Shown here piece after piece: positions 42,323 through 50,360 of a DNA stretch of 50,461 bases. Each line of letters starts with the position of its first letter. Positions within the stretch are counted from its first letter, which is position 1. Source of the DNA: Coriobacteriia bacterium (GTDB lineage Bacteria; Actinomycetota; Coriobacteriia; Anaerosomatales; PALSA-660); the NCBI GenBank assembly GCA_025361335.1, contig JANYAK010000036.1, positions 1 to 50,461 of the forward strand, read 5' to 3'. Under the pieces are notes generated by a model. It saw only the letters and a program-made list of their open reading frames with translations. It was not told the DNA's origin and ran no database searches. The translations under genes were made by a program, and so were the position numbers.

Positions 42323-43216
42323 GTGCCCGCTCGCGTGACGCACGTCGAGGAGCAGGCGGTCCGGGCGCCGGGCCGCCTGCTCGTCTGCGCCACCCCGATA
42401 GGCAACCTCGGCGACGTGACGCTTCGTGTTCTGGACGCCCTTCGGGACGCCGACGTCATCGAGGCGGAAGACACCCGCGTGACGCGAAAGCTGCTGTCGC
42501 GGTTCGAGATACACACATCGCTGGAGCCCTACCACGCGAAGAACCTCGAGCGCCGCACTCCCGAGCTGGTGCAGCGCATCGCGGGGGGCGCACGGGTCGC
42601 CCTGGTCTCGGACGCCGGGACCCCCGGCGTCTCGGACCCCGGGGCGCACCTCGTGGACGCGTGCCTGGACGCGGGCCTGCCCGTGGATGTGCTTCCGGGC
42701 GCCTCGGCCATAGTGACCGCGCTCGTCGCGAGCGGTCTTCCGACCGCCGCCTTCTTCTTCGGCGGTTTCCTCCCCCGGAAGCCGGGGGATCGGCGGCGGT
42801 CCCTCGAGCGGCTCGGGGACCTCGACGCCACACTCATCTTTTACGAGGCGCCTTCGAGGGCGGGGGCGACAGCCTCATCCTTGGCCGAGGCGTTCCCCGG
42901 GCGCCGCGCCGCCATGGCGCGGGAGCTCACGAAGTTGCACGAGGAGGTCGTGCGGTCGGATACGGAGGGCCTTGCTGTCGAGCTCGCCGGCCGTGAGCTG
43001 AAAGGAGAGGTGGTCCTTCTCGTAGGACCGCCGGGGGCGCGCCTTGCCGCGCTGGTCGACGAGGCGGCGATCGGACGTCGGGTGCAGGCGCTCGTGGAAG
43101 GGGGCGCGAGCCGAAGGGATGCCGCTCGGGTGGCGGCTGCGGAGTTCGGCGTCCCGCGCAACGTCGCGTACGCGATAGCCGTCCGGTCGGGCTCGACAGG
43201 GACCGGCGAACCCTAG
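42323..43216 (+). CDS. rsmI: 16S rRNA (cytidine-1402 2'-O) methyltransferase RsmI
   Basis: A 297-residue tetrapyrrole-methylase-fold enzyme that methylates the 2'-OH of C1402 in 16S rRNA with SAM. Diagnostic stretches: LLVCATPIGNLGDVTLRVLD, IEAEDTRVTRKLL, LVSDAGTPGVSDPG, LPGASAIVTALVASGL and FFGGFLPRK. Length is normal. The GTG follows GGGAGGGCTGA immediately after the membrane-protein stop. It is the first gene of the Bacillus-like rsmI-abrB-metG-tatD block; its stop overlaps the convergent abrB by 4 bases. Confidence 0.96.
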   Translation: MPARVTHVEEQAVRAPGRLLVCATPIGNLGDVTLRVLDALRDADVIEAEDTRVTRKLLSRFEIHTSLEPYHAKNLERRTPELVQRIAGGARVALVSDAGTPGVSDPGAHLVDACLDAGLPVDVLPGASAIVTALVASGLPTAAFFFGGFLPRKPGDRRRSLERLGDLDATLIFYEAPSRAGATASSLAEAFPGRRAAMARELTKLHEEVVRSDTEGLAVELAGRELKGEVVLLVGPPGARLAALVDEAAIGRRVQALVEGGASRRDAARVAAAEFGVPRNVAYAIAVRSGSTGTGEP

Positions 43217-43455
43217 AGCCGTTTCACTGCCTTGATGCAGTCGCGGCACACGGCGCGGCCTTTGACTCGAACGATGTCCTGCGTGTCTCCACACACGACG
43301 CACGAGTCCTGATGCTTGGCGAGCACTATGCGCTCGCCCTCGACCGTGATGGAGAGAGGGTCTTTCACGCCGATGCCGAGCGTGCGGCGCAACTCCATGG
43401 GTATGACGATCCTTCCGAGGTCGTCCACCTTGCGTACGATGCCAGTGTCGCTCAT
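43213..43455 (-). CDS. abrB: AbrB/SpoVT-type transition regulator
   Basis: An 80-residue regulator. The N-terminal swapped-hairpin AbrB domain (STGIVRKVDDLGRIVIPMELRRTLGI-like, read here as SDTGIVRKVDDLG then RIVIPMELRRTLGI, residues 2-28) closely matches Bacillus AbrB. The C-terminus is a short cysteine-rich zinc-ribbon-like tail (C51, C54, C70, C73) rather than Bacillus AbrB's helical multimerisation domain. It is antisense to rsmI and metG, as in Bacillus subtilis. GAGGGG precedes the ATG. Confidence 0.93.
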   Translation of the reverse strand: MSDTGIVRKVDDLGRIVIPMELRRTLGIGVKDPLSITVEGERIVLAKHQDSCVVCGDTQDIVRVKGRAVCRDCIKAVKRL

Positions 43456-43585
43456 GGCTGCCGCCCCTCATTTGACCTGCCGACCGTGCTGGTGAAGGAT
43501 ACGATGCGATCGCGAGTCTCGGCCGTCGAACCGGCGTCCCCGTCATCGCTTCCAATAATGCCCACACTAGGAACGATGTAACCCC

Positions 43586-45139
43586 ATGGATAGACCGTCC
43601 TTCTACGTGACGACGCCCATCTACTACGTGAACTCGGTGCCGCATCTCGGGACCGCGTACACGACGATCGCGGCGGATGCGCTGGCGCGATATCGGCGCA
43701 TGACCGGCTTCGACGTGCACTTCCTCACCGGGTTGGACGAACACGGCCAGAAGGTGGCGCAGGCGGCCGCGGACAACGGCGTCGACCCCCAATCGTGGGT
43801 GGACACCGTCGCGCCGAAGTTCGTCGACGCGTGGAAGATGCTCGACATCTCCTACGACGATCTCATCCGGACCACCGAAGACCGGCACGTGCGGGGGGCG
43901 CAGGCGTTCCTGCAGGTGCTGAAGGACAGCGGCGACCTCTATCAGGGCCACTACGAAGGCTGGTACTGCGTCCCGGACGAGACGTTCTACACCGAGGACC
44001 AGCTGGACGACGGCAAGTGCCCCGGCTGCGGCCGTGACGTGCAGTTCATCCGCGAGGACAACTGGTTCTTCAGGCTGTCCGCGTACCAGGAGCGCCTGCT
44101 CGCCTACTACGAGGCGGATCCGGGGTTCGTCCGCCCCGAGACGCGCCGCAACGAAGTGGTCAGCTTCGTCGCCGGAGGCCTCAAGGACCTGTCCATCTCG
44201 CGCACCACGTTCACGTGGGGGATACCGCTGCCCTTCGACCCCGCGCACGTCATGTACGTGTGGTTCGACGCCCTGCTCAACTACGTCACGGCGATCGGCT
44301 ACGGGGATCCCGAGCGCGCCGATGAGTTCGCGCGGCGATGGCCTGCCCAGTACCACTTCGTGGGCAAGGACATCATCCGGTTCCACTGCGTGATCTGGCC
44401 CGCGATGCTCATGGCCGCCGGCCTGGAGCTGCCCGAGACGGTCTTCGCGCACGGCTTCCTGCTCACCAAGGGCGAGAAGATGTCGAAGTCCAAGGGCAAC
44501 GCCGTCGCGCCGGCCGACCTGGTCGGCAGGTTCGGGGTCGACGCATACCGTTACTACTTCCTGCGGGACGTCCCGTTCGGGGCGGACGGCTCGATCTCGA
44601 TGGAGGGCATGGTCCAGCGCTACAACGGGGACCTGGCCAACGACTGGGGCAACCTGGTCAGCCGCCTGCTCAACATGACCGAGAAGTACTGCGACGGGCT
44701 GGTCCCCGGCAAGCCGGCCGGCGATCCCGCCGACGATGACGCCGACATCCGCCGCATCGCCGAGAGTCTCCCGCTCGTGTTCGAGAGCCGCATGGCGGAG
44801 CTCGACTACGTCGGGGCGATCGAAGCCGTGTGGGAACTCGTCAAGCGAACGAACCGCTACATCGAGGACTGCGCCCCCTGGAACCTCGCCAAGACGGACG
44901 AGACGAGGCCGCGCCTGGACGCCGTTCTGTACACGGCGCTCGAGGCGGTCCGCATCGCGGCTCTGTTCTGTGCGCCGGCCATGCCGGCTACGTCCGCGGA
45001 GGTCTGGCGGCGCCTCGGCTTGGGGGACATAGCGGCTGTCACCGATCTGGCGATGGAGGCTGGCTGGGGCCGCCTGCCGGAGGGCAGCGCCGTCGTCAAA
45101 GGTGACGCGCTCTTCCCACGGATCTATGAGGAAGCGTAG
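43586..45139 (+). CDS. metG: methionyl-tRNA synthetase
   Basis: A 517-residue class I synthetase that charges tRNA-Met. The HIGH-type motif is in YVNSVPHLGTAYT, the KMSKS loop is GEKMSKSKGN, and FRLSAYQERLLAYYE and WFDALLNYVTAIG lie in between. One zinc knuckle is seen (CPGCG); the partner knuckle reads YCVPDE, with one Cys. The C-terminal anticodon-binding helical domain is present; no EMAP-like tail, as in short forms. The 130-base leader shows a TTGACC at 43472-43477 but no T-box. Confidence 0.97.
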   Translation: MDRPSFYVTTPIYYVNSVPHLGTAYTTIAADALARYRRMTGFDVHFLTGLDEHGQKVAQAAADNGVDPQSWVDTVAPKFVDAWKMLDISYDDLIRTTEDRHVRGAQAFLQVLKDSGDLYQGHYEGWYCVPDETFYTEDQLDDGKCPGCGRDVQFIREDNWFFRLSAYQERLLAYYEADPGFVRPETRRNEVVSFVAGGLKDLSISRTTFTWGIPLPFDPAHVMYVWFDALLNYVTAIGYGDPERADEFARRWPAQYHFVGKDIIRFHCVIWPAMLMAAGLELPETVFAHGFLLTKGEKMSKSKGNAVAPADLVGRFGVDAYRYYFLRDVPFGADGSISMEGMVQRYNGDLANDWGNLVSRLLNMTEKYCDGLVPGKPAGDPADDDADIRRIAESLPLVFESRMAELDYVGAIEAVWELVKRTNRYIEDCAPWNLAKTDETRPRLDAVLYTALEAVRIAALFCAPAMPATSAEVWRRLGLGDIAAVTDLAMEAGWGRLPEGSAVVKGDALFPRIYEEA

Positions 45140-45191
45140 GGGTCCGGCGAGAAGGAAAGGCTAAGGCGGGCGGGACAGCAGGGGGGACTTG

Positions 45192-46052
45192 ATGACCGAA
45201 CACAAGCCGCGTGTCGAGGTGCCGCGCCTGGGCGCGCAGACGGCCGATACGCATGCTCACCTGGACATGCTCGACGACCCAGCAGGAGCGCTGGAGCGCG
45301 CCGCCGTGGCGGGGGTGATGTACGTCGCCACAGTGGTGGACGTGACGGAGTCGCCACTCGGGACGTTCGACGCGCTGGGCACGTGGCTCGCCGACGCGCG
45401 TCAGCGCATGCTCGAATGGGGGATCCCGCATCCCGAGCCTCCCGTCGCCCGGATCATCGTCGGCGTTCATCCGCACAATGCGAAGGACTACGGGCCGGAG
45501 GTGGCCGACAGGCTTCGTGAGCTGGCCCGGGACCCGCGTGTCGGCGCCATCGGGGAGATGGGTCTCGACTTCCACTACGATCACTCCCCGCGCGACGTGC
45601 AGCGCCGGGCGTTCGAGGCGCAGCTGGGGCTGGCTCACGAGTTGGGCCTGCCCGTCGCCGTCCACCTTCGCGAGGCCCACGAGGAGGGGATTGCGATCCT
45701 GCGGTCCGTCGGCGTTCCGAAGGCCGGGTGCATCATCCATTGCTTCACGGAGGGACCCAACACCGCCGACCTTCTTCTGGAGTTGGGTTGCGACCTCGCT
45801 TTCGGAGGCTCGGTCACCTTCCCGAAGGCTGATGTGATCCGCGAGGCGGCCGTGTCCGTCCCTCTCGACCGGATGCTCGCCGAGACGGACAGCCCGTTCA
45901 TGACGGCGGTGCCGCATCGCGGTCGGAGCAACGAGCCCGCGTGGGTCGCGTTCACGATAGCGAGGCTGGCCGAGCTCAAGGGGCTGCCGGTGGCGGAGGT
46001 GGCCGCCGCGACGATGGCGAACGCCCGGCGGATCCTCGGAGAGGACGGCTGA
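45192..46052 (+). CDS. tatD: TatD-family metal-dependent hydrolase
   Basis: A 286-residue TIM-barrel hydrolase, probably a 3'-5' DNase or D-aminoacyl-tRNA-related nuclease. Metal motifs: THAHLD (about residues 21-26), GEMGLDFHYDHSP, VHLREAHEE, HCFTEG and AETDSPFM. A GGGGGG stretch precedes ATG 45192 (an adjacent TTG gives one more residue). Its place right after metG repeats the Bacillus metS-yabD order. Confidence 0.95.
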   Translation: MTEHKPRVEVPRLGAQTADTHAHLDMLDDPAGALERAAVAGVMYVATVVDVTESPLGTFDALGTWLADARQRMLEWGIPHPEPPVARIIVGVHPHNAKDYGPEVADRLRELARDPRVGAIGEMGLDFHYDHSPRDVQRRAFEAQLGLAHELGLPVAVHLREAHEEGIAILRSVGVPKAGCIIHCFTEGPNTADLLLELGCDLAFGGSVTFPKADVIREAAVSVPLDRMLAETDSPFMTAVPHRGRSNEPAWVAFTIARLAELKGLPVAEVAAATMANARRILGEDG

Positions 46053-46060
46053 GCCCCGCC

Positions 46061-46663
46061 ATGGAAGACATCGCTCCGCTCGCGCCGGGGACCGTCTTGG
46101 GCATCGCGGGCAGTCCGCGCCGTCACGGCAACAGCGAGCGGCTCCTCGACGTGTGCCTGGAAGGCGCGAGCGGACGTGGAGCGCCGGTCTTCAAGCTTCC
46201 GGTCGTCGAATACGGCATCGCGCCGTGCCGGGGGTGCAATGCCTGCTCGTTGACGGGAGAGTGCGTCGTCCGTGACCGGATGCACGAGGTGTACGCGCTT
46301 CTGGACTCGGCGTCGGCTGTGATCGTCTCCACCCCGGTGTTCTTCGCGACGGTACCCGCCGTTCTCAAGGCGATGTACGACCGATGCCAGCCGTACTGGG
46401 CACGCCGCTTCGAGCTGCGACAGCCCGCGCCGCCGAAGCGCCCGGGCGGGCTGCTGGTCGTCGGCGGAGGTGGCGATCCCTTCGGGCACGAGTGCGCCGT
46501 GACGACCACCCGAAGCGTGTTCGCCGTCGTCGGACTGCGTCTGGGAGACCCCATCGTGGTGGAAGGGCCGGACTCTCCCAGCGACATCGGGCGATACCCC
46601 GAGGCGCTCGAGGCGGCCACGCGTCTCGGTGCCGGGCTGGCCTCAGGCGGGCCTGCTTCCTAG
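46061..46663 (+). CDS. NAD(P)H-dependent FMN reductase / iron-sulfur flavoprotein-like
   Basis: A 200-residue flavodoxin-fold protein. The FMN phosphate loop is GSPRRHGNSERLLD (about residues 18-31). CRGCNACSLTGEC (C-x2-C-x2-C-x5-C) matches the compact cysteine motif of iron-sulfur flavoproteins, although related proteins may lack the cluster. IVSTPVFFATVPAVLKAMYDR is the flavin-face segment. The ATG at 46061 lies 8 bases after tatD. It is absent from the Bacillus version of this block, so it looks like a later insertion. The 26 bases to the IS end are unremarkable. Confidence 0.87.
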   Translation: MEDIAPLAPGTVLGIAGSPRRHGNSERLLDVCLEGASGRGAPVFKLPVVEYGIAPCRGCNACSLTGECVVRDRMHEVYALLDSASAVIVSTPVFFATVPAVLKAMYDRCQPYWARRFELRQPAPPKRPGGLLVVGGGGDPFGHECAVTTTRSVFAVVGLRLGDPIVVEGPDSPSDIGRYPEALEAATRLGAGLASGGPAS

Positions 46664-46680
46664 ATCGCCACGGCCGCTTC

Positions 46681-46689
46681 GTGGCGACC
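46681..46689. repeat. left target-site duplication of the IS
   Basis: GTGGCGACC, identical to 48216-48224 at the other end of the insertion. Confidence 0.85.
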
Positions 46690-46711
46690 GAGCGCGTAAG
46701 GTTTTGGGGGG
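46690..46711 (+). repeat. left terminal inverted repeat of the IS
   Basis: Begins GAGCGCGTAAG and ends in TTTGGGGGG; 20 of 22 bases match the right repeat. Confidence 0.88.
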
Positions 46712-46797
46712 CGGAGCCCCCGGCATGGTCTTGAACTGAGATGCGGGTCTCCTTCTACTCTTGGTTTGTCTACGACCGAGAGTGAAAGGAGCCCCGC

Positions 46798-48186
46798 GTG
46801 CAAGATGATACCGCTGTGCTGAAGTCAATCTTGGTGGAGTTCTGTCTGGAGCGGATCACCCGCTTCGAGGATTTCGAGCAGATCGAGGCCAGCGCACACC
46901 AAGACGTACTGAGGACCCTGGCCGATGCGATGTCTGAGGCCCTCGAGATCTTCGATGACCGGCTGTTCGCCGACAGGCCGCAGGGCTGGCGCGTGAAGGA
47001 TGCCCGGTCGCGTTCGATCCTGACAGAGTTCGGCGAGGTGACCTTCGCCCGCCGTGTCTACACAGATGAGTTCGCCGACCGGCGCACCTACCTCGACGAG
47101 ATCGTGGCGCTCCGCCCGAGGAAGCGGCTGTCCCCGGGAGCGTTTGGCGCCCTTGCGCTCTTCGGCTCCGAGATTCCTTACGAGCGGGCTGCCAAGATGC
47201 TCTTCCGGCACTGTGCGGGCGACGTGTCGGGGATGACGACGATGGGGGTGCTGCGCGAGACCGGCGACCTGCTCGAGGCCCGGGCCGAAGACAGGCGCCG
47301 GGAGCTCTTCGACGAGGGTCTCTTGCCTTGCGCATCACGGGTAAGCGAGGAACTGAGGGTCGAGACCGACGGAATCTGGGTGGCGCTGCAGCGTGCCCGC
47401 GGGCGGGGTGTCGAGATCAAGGCGCTGTGTGCCTACGAGGACAAGAACGCTGGCAGACGCGTCGGCGTCGTGCACCACGCCCTCGTGGGCGCTCCGAAGC
47501 GCTTCTGGGAGGAGAGCGTGGCACACCTGGCCGGTCACTATTCGCTTCCCGACCTCAAGCGCTGCTGGACGGGAAGCGACGGTGCGAAATGGTGCACCAC
47601 GCTGGCCGACTACCTGCACGGGCCCAAGGTCGTCCACAAGCTCGACCCCTGGCATGTCAACCGCGCGATCAAGACCGCCTTCCCGGAGCACGAGGACGCC
47701 GCCCCTCTGTTCGATCTGCTCCATGCGGCAAAGCTCGATGAGCTGCTCGATGTGCTCGCCTTACGCTTGGAGACCGGTTTCGGTGATGAGGCCAAGACGA
47801 AGGCGCTGATCGGCTACATCAGGAACAACCGTGCCTCGATCGAGGCGGACTCACCGAGCATGGGGACGATGGAGGGGACCCAGGCACACCTCTACGCCGC
47901 ACGGATGAAGGTATGGGGTGGGGCCTGGTCGAGGGAAGGTGCGAGCGACATGGCGCGCATCAGGGCGACTCTGGCCTCCGGGGAGAGGCTGCCGGTGCCG
48001 GTGAGGGAGGCCGCGTTCAGAGCGAAGGACCGCAACCGGCGGACGGCGATCCTGGAGAAGCGGAACTACGGATACGCTTACGAGATGGTACGCTCGGACG
48101 GTAAGGGATACGAACCACCGGCGGGACATCTGATGCCGTTGTCCACGCGCCAGCCGTTCCGCGGGATGTTCAATCCCCTGAACTGA
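46798..48186 (+). CDS. ISLre2-family transposase
   Basis: A 462-residue full-length transposase of the ISLre2 (UPF0236-like) group. Typical segments are RGRGVEIKALCAYEDK, SDGAKWC, KVVHKLDPWHVNRAI and SMGTMEGTQAHLYAARMK, with DE-type acidic residues in VETDGIW and in the segment before HLAGHYS. The GTG start follows AAAGGAG. No frameshift is seen, so the element may still be active. Codon use is close to the host's, so it probably came from a high-GC relative. Confidence 0.93.
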   Translation: MQDDTAVLKSILVEFCLERITRFEDFEQIEASAHQDVLRTLADAMSEALEIFDDRLFADRPQGWRVKDARSRSILTEFGEVTFARRVYTDEFADRRTYLDEIVALRPRKRLSPGAFGALALFGSEIPYERAAKMLFRHCAGDVSGMTTMGVLRETGDLLEARAEDRRRELFDEGLLPCASRVSEELRVETDGIWVALQRARGRGVEIKALCAYEDKNAGRRVGVVHHALVGAPKRFWEESVAHLAGHYSLPDLKRCWTGSDGAKWCTTLADYLHGPKVVHKLDPWHVNRAIKTAFPEHEDAAPLFDLLHAAKLDELLDVLALRLETGFGDEAKTKALIGYIRNNRASIEADSPSMGTMEGTQAHLYAARMKVWGGAWSREGASDMARIRATLASGERLPVPVREAAFRAKDRNRRTAILEKRNYGYAYEMVRSDGKGYEPPAGHLMPLSTRQPFRGMFNPLN

Positions 48187-48193
48187 GAGTAGA

Positions 48194-48215
48194 CCCCCCA
48201 AATTCTTACGCGCTC
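48194..48215 (-). repeat. right terminal inverted repeat of the IS
   Basis: Read on the minus strand it begins GAGCGCGTAAG and ends TTTGGGGGG, with two mismatches to the left copy. Confidence 0.88.
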
Positions 48216-48224
48216 GTGGCGACC
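48216..48224. repeat. right target-site duplication of the IS
   Basis: GTGGCGACC, identical to 46681-46689. Confidence 0.85.
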
Positions 48225-48231
48225 TGCGCGT

Positions 48232-48261
48232 TTGCGGGCCGTCAGAGCGTTCGACTACAAT
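48232..48261 (+). promoter_or_regulatory. promoter of the YabE-like gene
   Basis: TTGCGG (48232-48237), an 18-base gap and TACAAT (48256-48261), 49 bases before the GTG. The IS inserted just 8 bases upstream of the -35, leaving this promoter intact. Confidence 0.5.
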
Positions 48262-48310
48262 CAGTGCTCGTCCCGTCACCGATTCGTTGCCGTGGAAACA
48301 GGGGGCTCAT

Positions 48311-49456
48311 GTGAGACTGCCGGGTGGCCCGGCATGTTTCCCGAAGACCCGCCGCACACTCGCAGTCCTCGTCCTAGCCACCGTCGCAGTCGTAAGCGCC
48401 ACCGGATTCGTCTGGGCCAACACACACGTGACCGTGTTCGTCGACGGCATCGCGAAGGATTACACGACGCAGGCATCCGACGTCGCCTCTCTTCTCAGGG
48501 AGGCGGGCGTCAGCTACTCAGGGGCGGATCTCGTGAGTCCCGCGCCGGGGAGCGGGATCGCCGATGGCGACACGGTCGTCGTGCGCCACTCCGTCCCGGT
48601 GACCCTGCAGTTCGGCGCTGACAGCGTGAAGCTCGACGTCTTGGGTCGCACGGTCGCCGACGCGCTGGTGACCGCCGGGCTCGACCCCACCTCGGGCATG
48701 AGGACGACCCCTGCTGTCGATGCGCCGCTCGTGGCGGGCATGCACATCGTCGCGACCGACCTGTTCATGCGGGTCACCGAGGAATCGGTCCCCATTCCCT
48801 TCGACGTCGAGGTCGTGGGCGACCCGGCGCTGCCGGTCGGTCGCCAGGAGGTCCAGACTCCCGGCGTCGCAGGCAGCGGCATCCGCGTCTACCAGGTGCT
48901 CGTCGTCGGTGGAGTGGAGGGGCCGCGATTCCTCAAAGTGGAGAAGGTGCTCGCGCCTCCGGTCACCCAAGTGGTGCACGTGGGGACCAAGCACGAGTTC
49001 CGCCAGCTGATGGTCTCTCGCGGCAACGCGGTTCCCAAGTCCGTTCCTCCGATCCTCGGCAGGGTCCTCACGGTGGACTCGACCGCCTACACCCCGTGGG
49101 ACAGCACCTGCATCGGGCGATCCGCCTTCCAGCCTGGCATCCGTTGGGTGGCCGGCAAGAAGCAGAGGGTCCACATCCCCGACGGCTGGGGCATCGTGGC
49201 CGTCGATCCGAGCACGATCCCCCTCGGCTCGAAGCTGTTCGTGGAGAACTACGGCTACGCGATCGCGTGCGACACGGGCGGCGTCATCAAGGGCAACAAG
49301 ATCGACGTGTGTTTCTGGGGCGCCGACCTGAACGCCGAGTTCCGGTTCCCGGGCGACTATCCCGATGCGGACCGCGCTGTGAGGAGGTCGGCACGGCGGG
49401 CGTCGGGTTCGTGGGGTGGGCATCGGCGTGTGACCGTCACCATCCTCGCGGACTGA
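48311..49456 (+). CDS. YabE/RpfB-like cell-wall protein (DUF348, G5, 3D domains)
   Basis: A 381-residue exported cell-wall protein. After a signal or anchor helix (about residues 16-36) come at least two DUF348 repeats (HVTVFVDGIAKDYTTQ and PVTLQFGADSVKLDVLG), a G5-like region (about 190-245) and a C-terminal 3D domain with the three Asp residues (VDSTAYTPWDSTCIG, VAVDPSTIPLGSKL, ACDTGGVIKGNKIDVCF). These are peptidoglycan lytic transglycosylase-like parts. GTG 48311 has AGGGGGC upstream. Lies just before rsmA, as yabE/rpfB do in Bacillus and actinobacteria. Confidence 0.91.
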   Translation: MRLPGGPACFPKTRRTLAVLVLATVAVVSATGFVWANTHVTVFVDGIAKDYTTQASDVASLLREAGVSYSGADLVSPAPGSGIADGDTVVVRHSVPVTLQFGADSVKLDVLGRTVADALVTAGLDPTSGMRTTPAVDAPLVAGMHIVATDLFMRVTEESVPIPFDVEVVGDPALPVGRQEVQTPGVAGSGIRVYQVLVVGGVEGPRFLKVEKVLAPPVTQVVHVGTKHEFRQLMVSRGNAVPKSVPPILGRVLTVDSTAYTPWDSTCIGRSAFQPGIRWVAGKKQRVHIPDGWGIVAVDPSTIPLGSKLFVENYGYAIACDTGGVIKGNKIDVCFWGADLNAEFRFPGDYPDADRAVRRSARRASGSWGGHRRVTVTILAD

Positions 49457-49460
49457 CCCC

Positions 49461-50360
49461 GTGCCCCACTCCCCCCTGTCGACCCCGTCGGCGACCCGCG
49501 CTGTGCTCGAGAGTCACGGGCTGATCCTTCGAAAGTCCCTCGGCCAGCACTTCCTGGTGGACGACAACGTCATCGGGCGGATCCTTGCCCTGGCCGCTCT
49601 GCCCCCCGAGGCGATCGTGCTGGAGGTCGGGCCAGGCATCGGCACGCTCACCGCCGCGCTGTGCCAGGTCGCTCGCGCCGTCGTCGCGGTGGAACAGGAT
49701 GCGGCACTCCTCCCGGCACTGGACGCGGTGTCCGGCCGGTGCGGGAACCTGACGGTGGTGAACGCCGACGCCGTCAAAGTCCCCATCGCGGCGCTCACCA
49801 CGCCGGCCGGTCCCCCCGCATGGTTCGTGGCGAACCTGCCGTACGGAGTCGCCGCCACCGTCATGCTGAGGTTCCTGGAGGAGGTCGGGACACTGCGCGC
49901 GGCTGTGGTCATGGTCCAGTCAGAAGTCGCCGACCGCATGGTGGCGTCGCCCGGCGGCAAGGACTACGGCGCGTACACGGTGAAGCTTCGGCTCCGAGCT
50001 GTGCCCGCGGGCCGTTTCGCGGTGGCTCGGACGTGCTTCCTGCCACCGCCTCGAGTGGACTCCTCGGTCGTGCGGTTCGACCGCATCGAGGACGGTCCGC
50101 CGCACGAAGTGGTGGCCGCCGCGGACGCCATCGCGGCTGCGGCGTTCGCTCAGCGGCGCAAGACCCTGCGCAACTCGGTGTTGCGCACCACGGGCTGGAG
50201 CGCCGGCGCGTTCGACGACGCTCTGTCGGCGGCGGGCATCGACGGGGGGCGCCGAGCCGAGACCCTCGAGGTCGCCGAGTACGTCCGGCTGGCCGTCCAA
50301 GCACGCGAACAGGGCCTCCTACCCGTAGTGCCTCATAATGAAAGGTACTCGAGGACCTGA
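49461..50360 (+). CDS. rsmA: 16S rRNA dimethyladenosine transferase KsgA
   Basis: A 299-residue SAM-dependent enzyme that dimethylates A1518 and A1519 of 16S rRNA. Motifs: KSLGQHFLVDDNVIGRI, the SAM loop EVGPGIGTLT (about residues 55-64), NLPYGVA (substrate adenine pocket), PPPRVDSSVV and a C-terminal RRKTLRNSVL. The GTG lies 4 bases after the YabE-like stop, so the two are probably co-transcribed. RnmV, which sits between them in Bacillus, is absent. Its last 28 bases overlap the antisense partial gene. Confidence 0.96.
   Translation: MPHSPLSTPSATRAVLESHGLILRKSLGQHFLVDDNVIGRILALAALPPEAIVLEVGPGIGTLTAALCQVARAVVAVEQDAALLPALDAVSGRCGNLTVVNADAVKVPIAALTTPAGPPAWFVANLPYGVAATVMLRFLEEVGTLRAAVVMVQSEVADRMVASPGGKDYGAYTVKLRLRAVPAGRFAVARTCFLPPPRVDSSVVRFDRIEDGPPHEVVAAADAIAAAAFAQRRKTLRNSVLRTTGWSAGAFDDALSAAGIDGGRRAETLEVAEYVRLAVQAREQGLLPVVPHNERYSRT

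Larger units (their letters stand above)
46690..48215 (+). mobile_element. ISLre2-type insertion sequence (1526 bp)
   Basis: A complete insertion sequence with 22-base terminal inverted repeats (20 matches), one transposase gene and 9-base target duplications. Near the left end a GGGGGC/GCCCCC hairpin (46707-46721) adjoins the repeat. It sits between the flavoprotein gene and the YabE-like gene; removing it with one duplication restores a 112-base intergenic gap. The 1526-bp length and 9-bp duplication fit the ISLre2 family assigned from the transposase. Confidence 0.88.

Noticed and set aside
40799-42649. 616-codon minus-strand frame opposite the DUF362, membrane-protein and rsmI genes
   Set aside because: Antisense shadow with low-complexity composition; three well-supported plus-strand genes occupy the region.
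43456-43585. Possible T-box or SAM riboswitch before metG
   Set aside because: The 130-base leader lacks a T-box sequence and a terminator/antiterminator pair.
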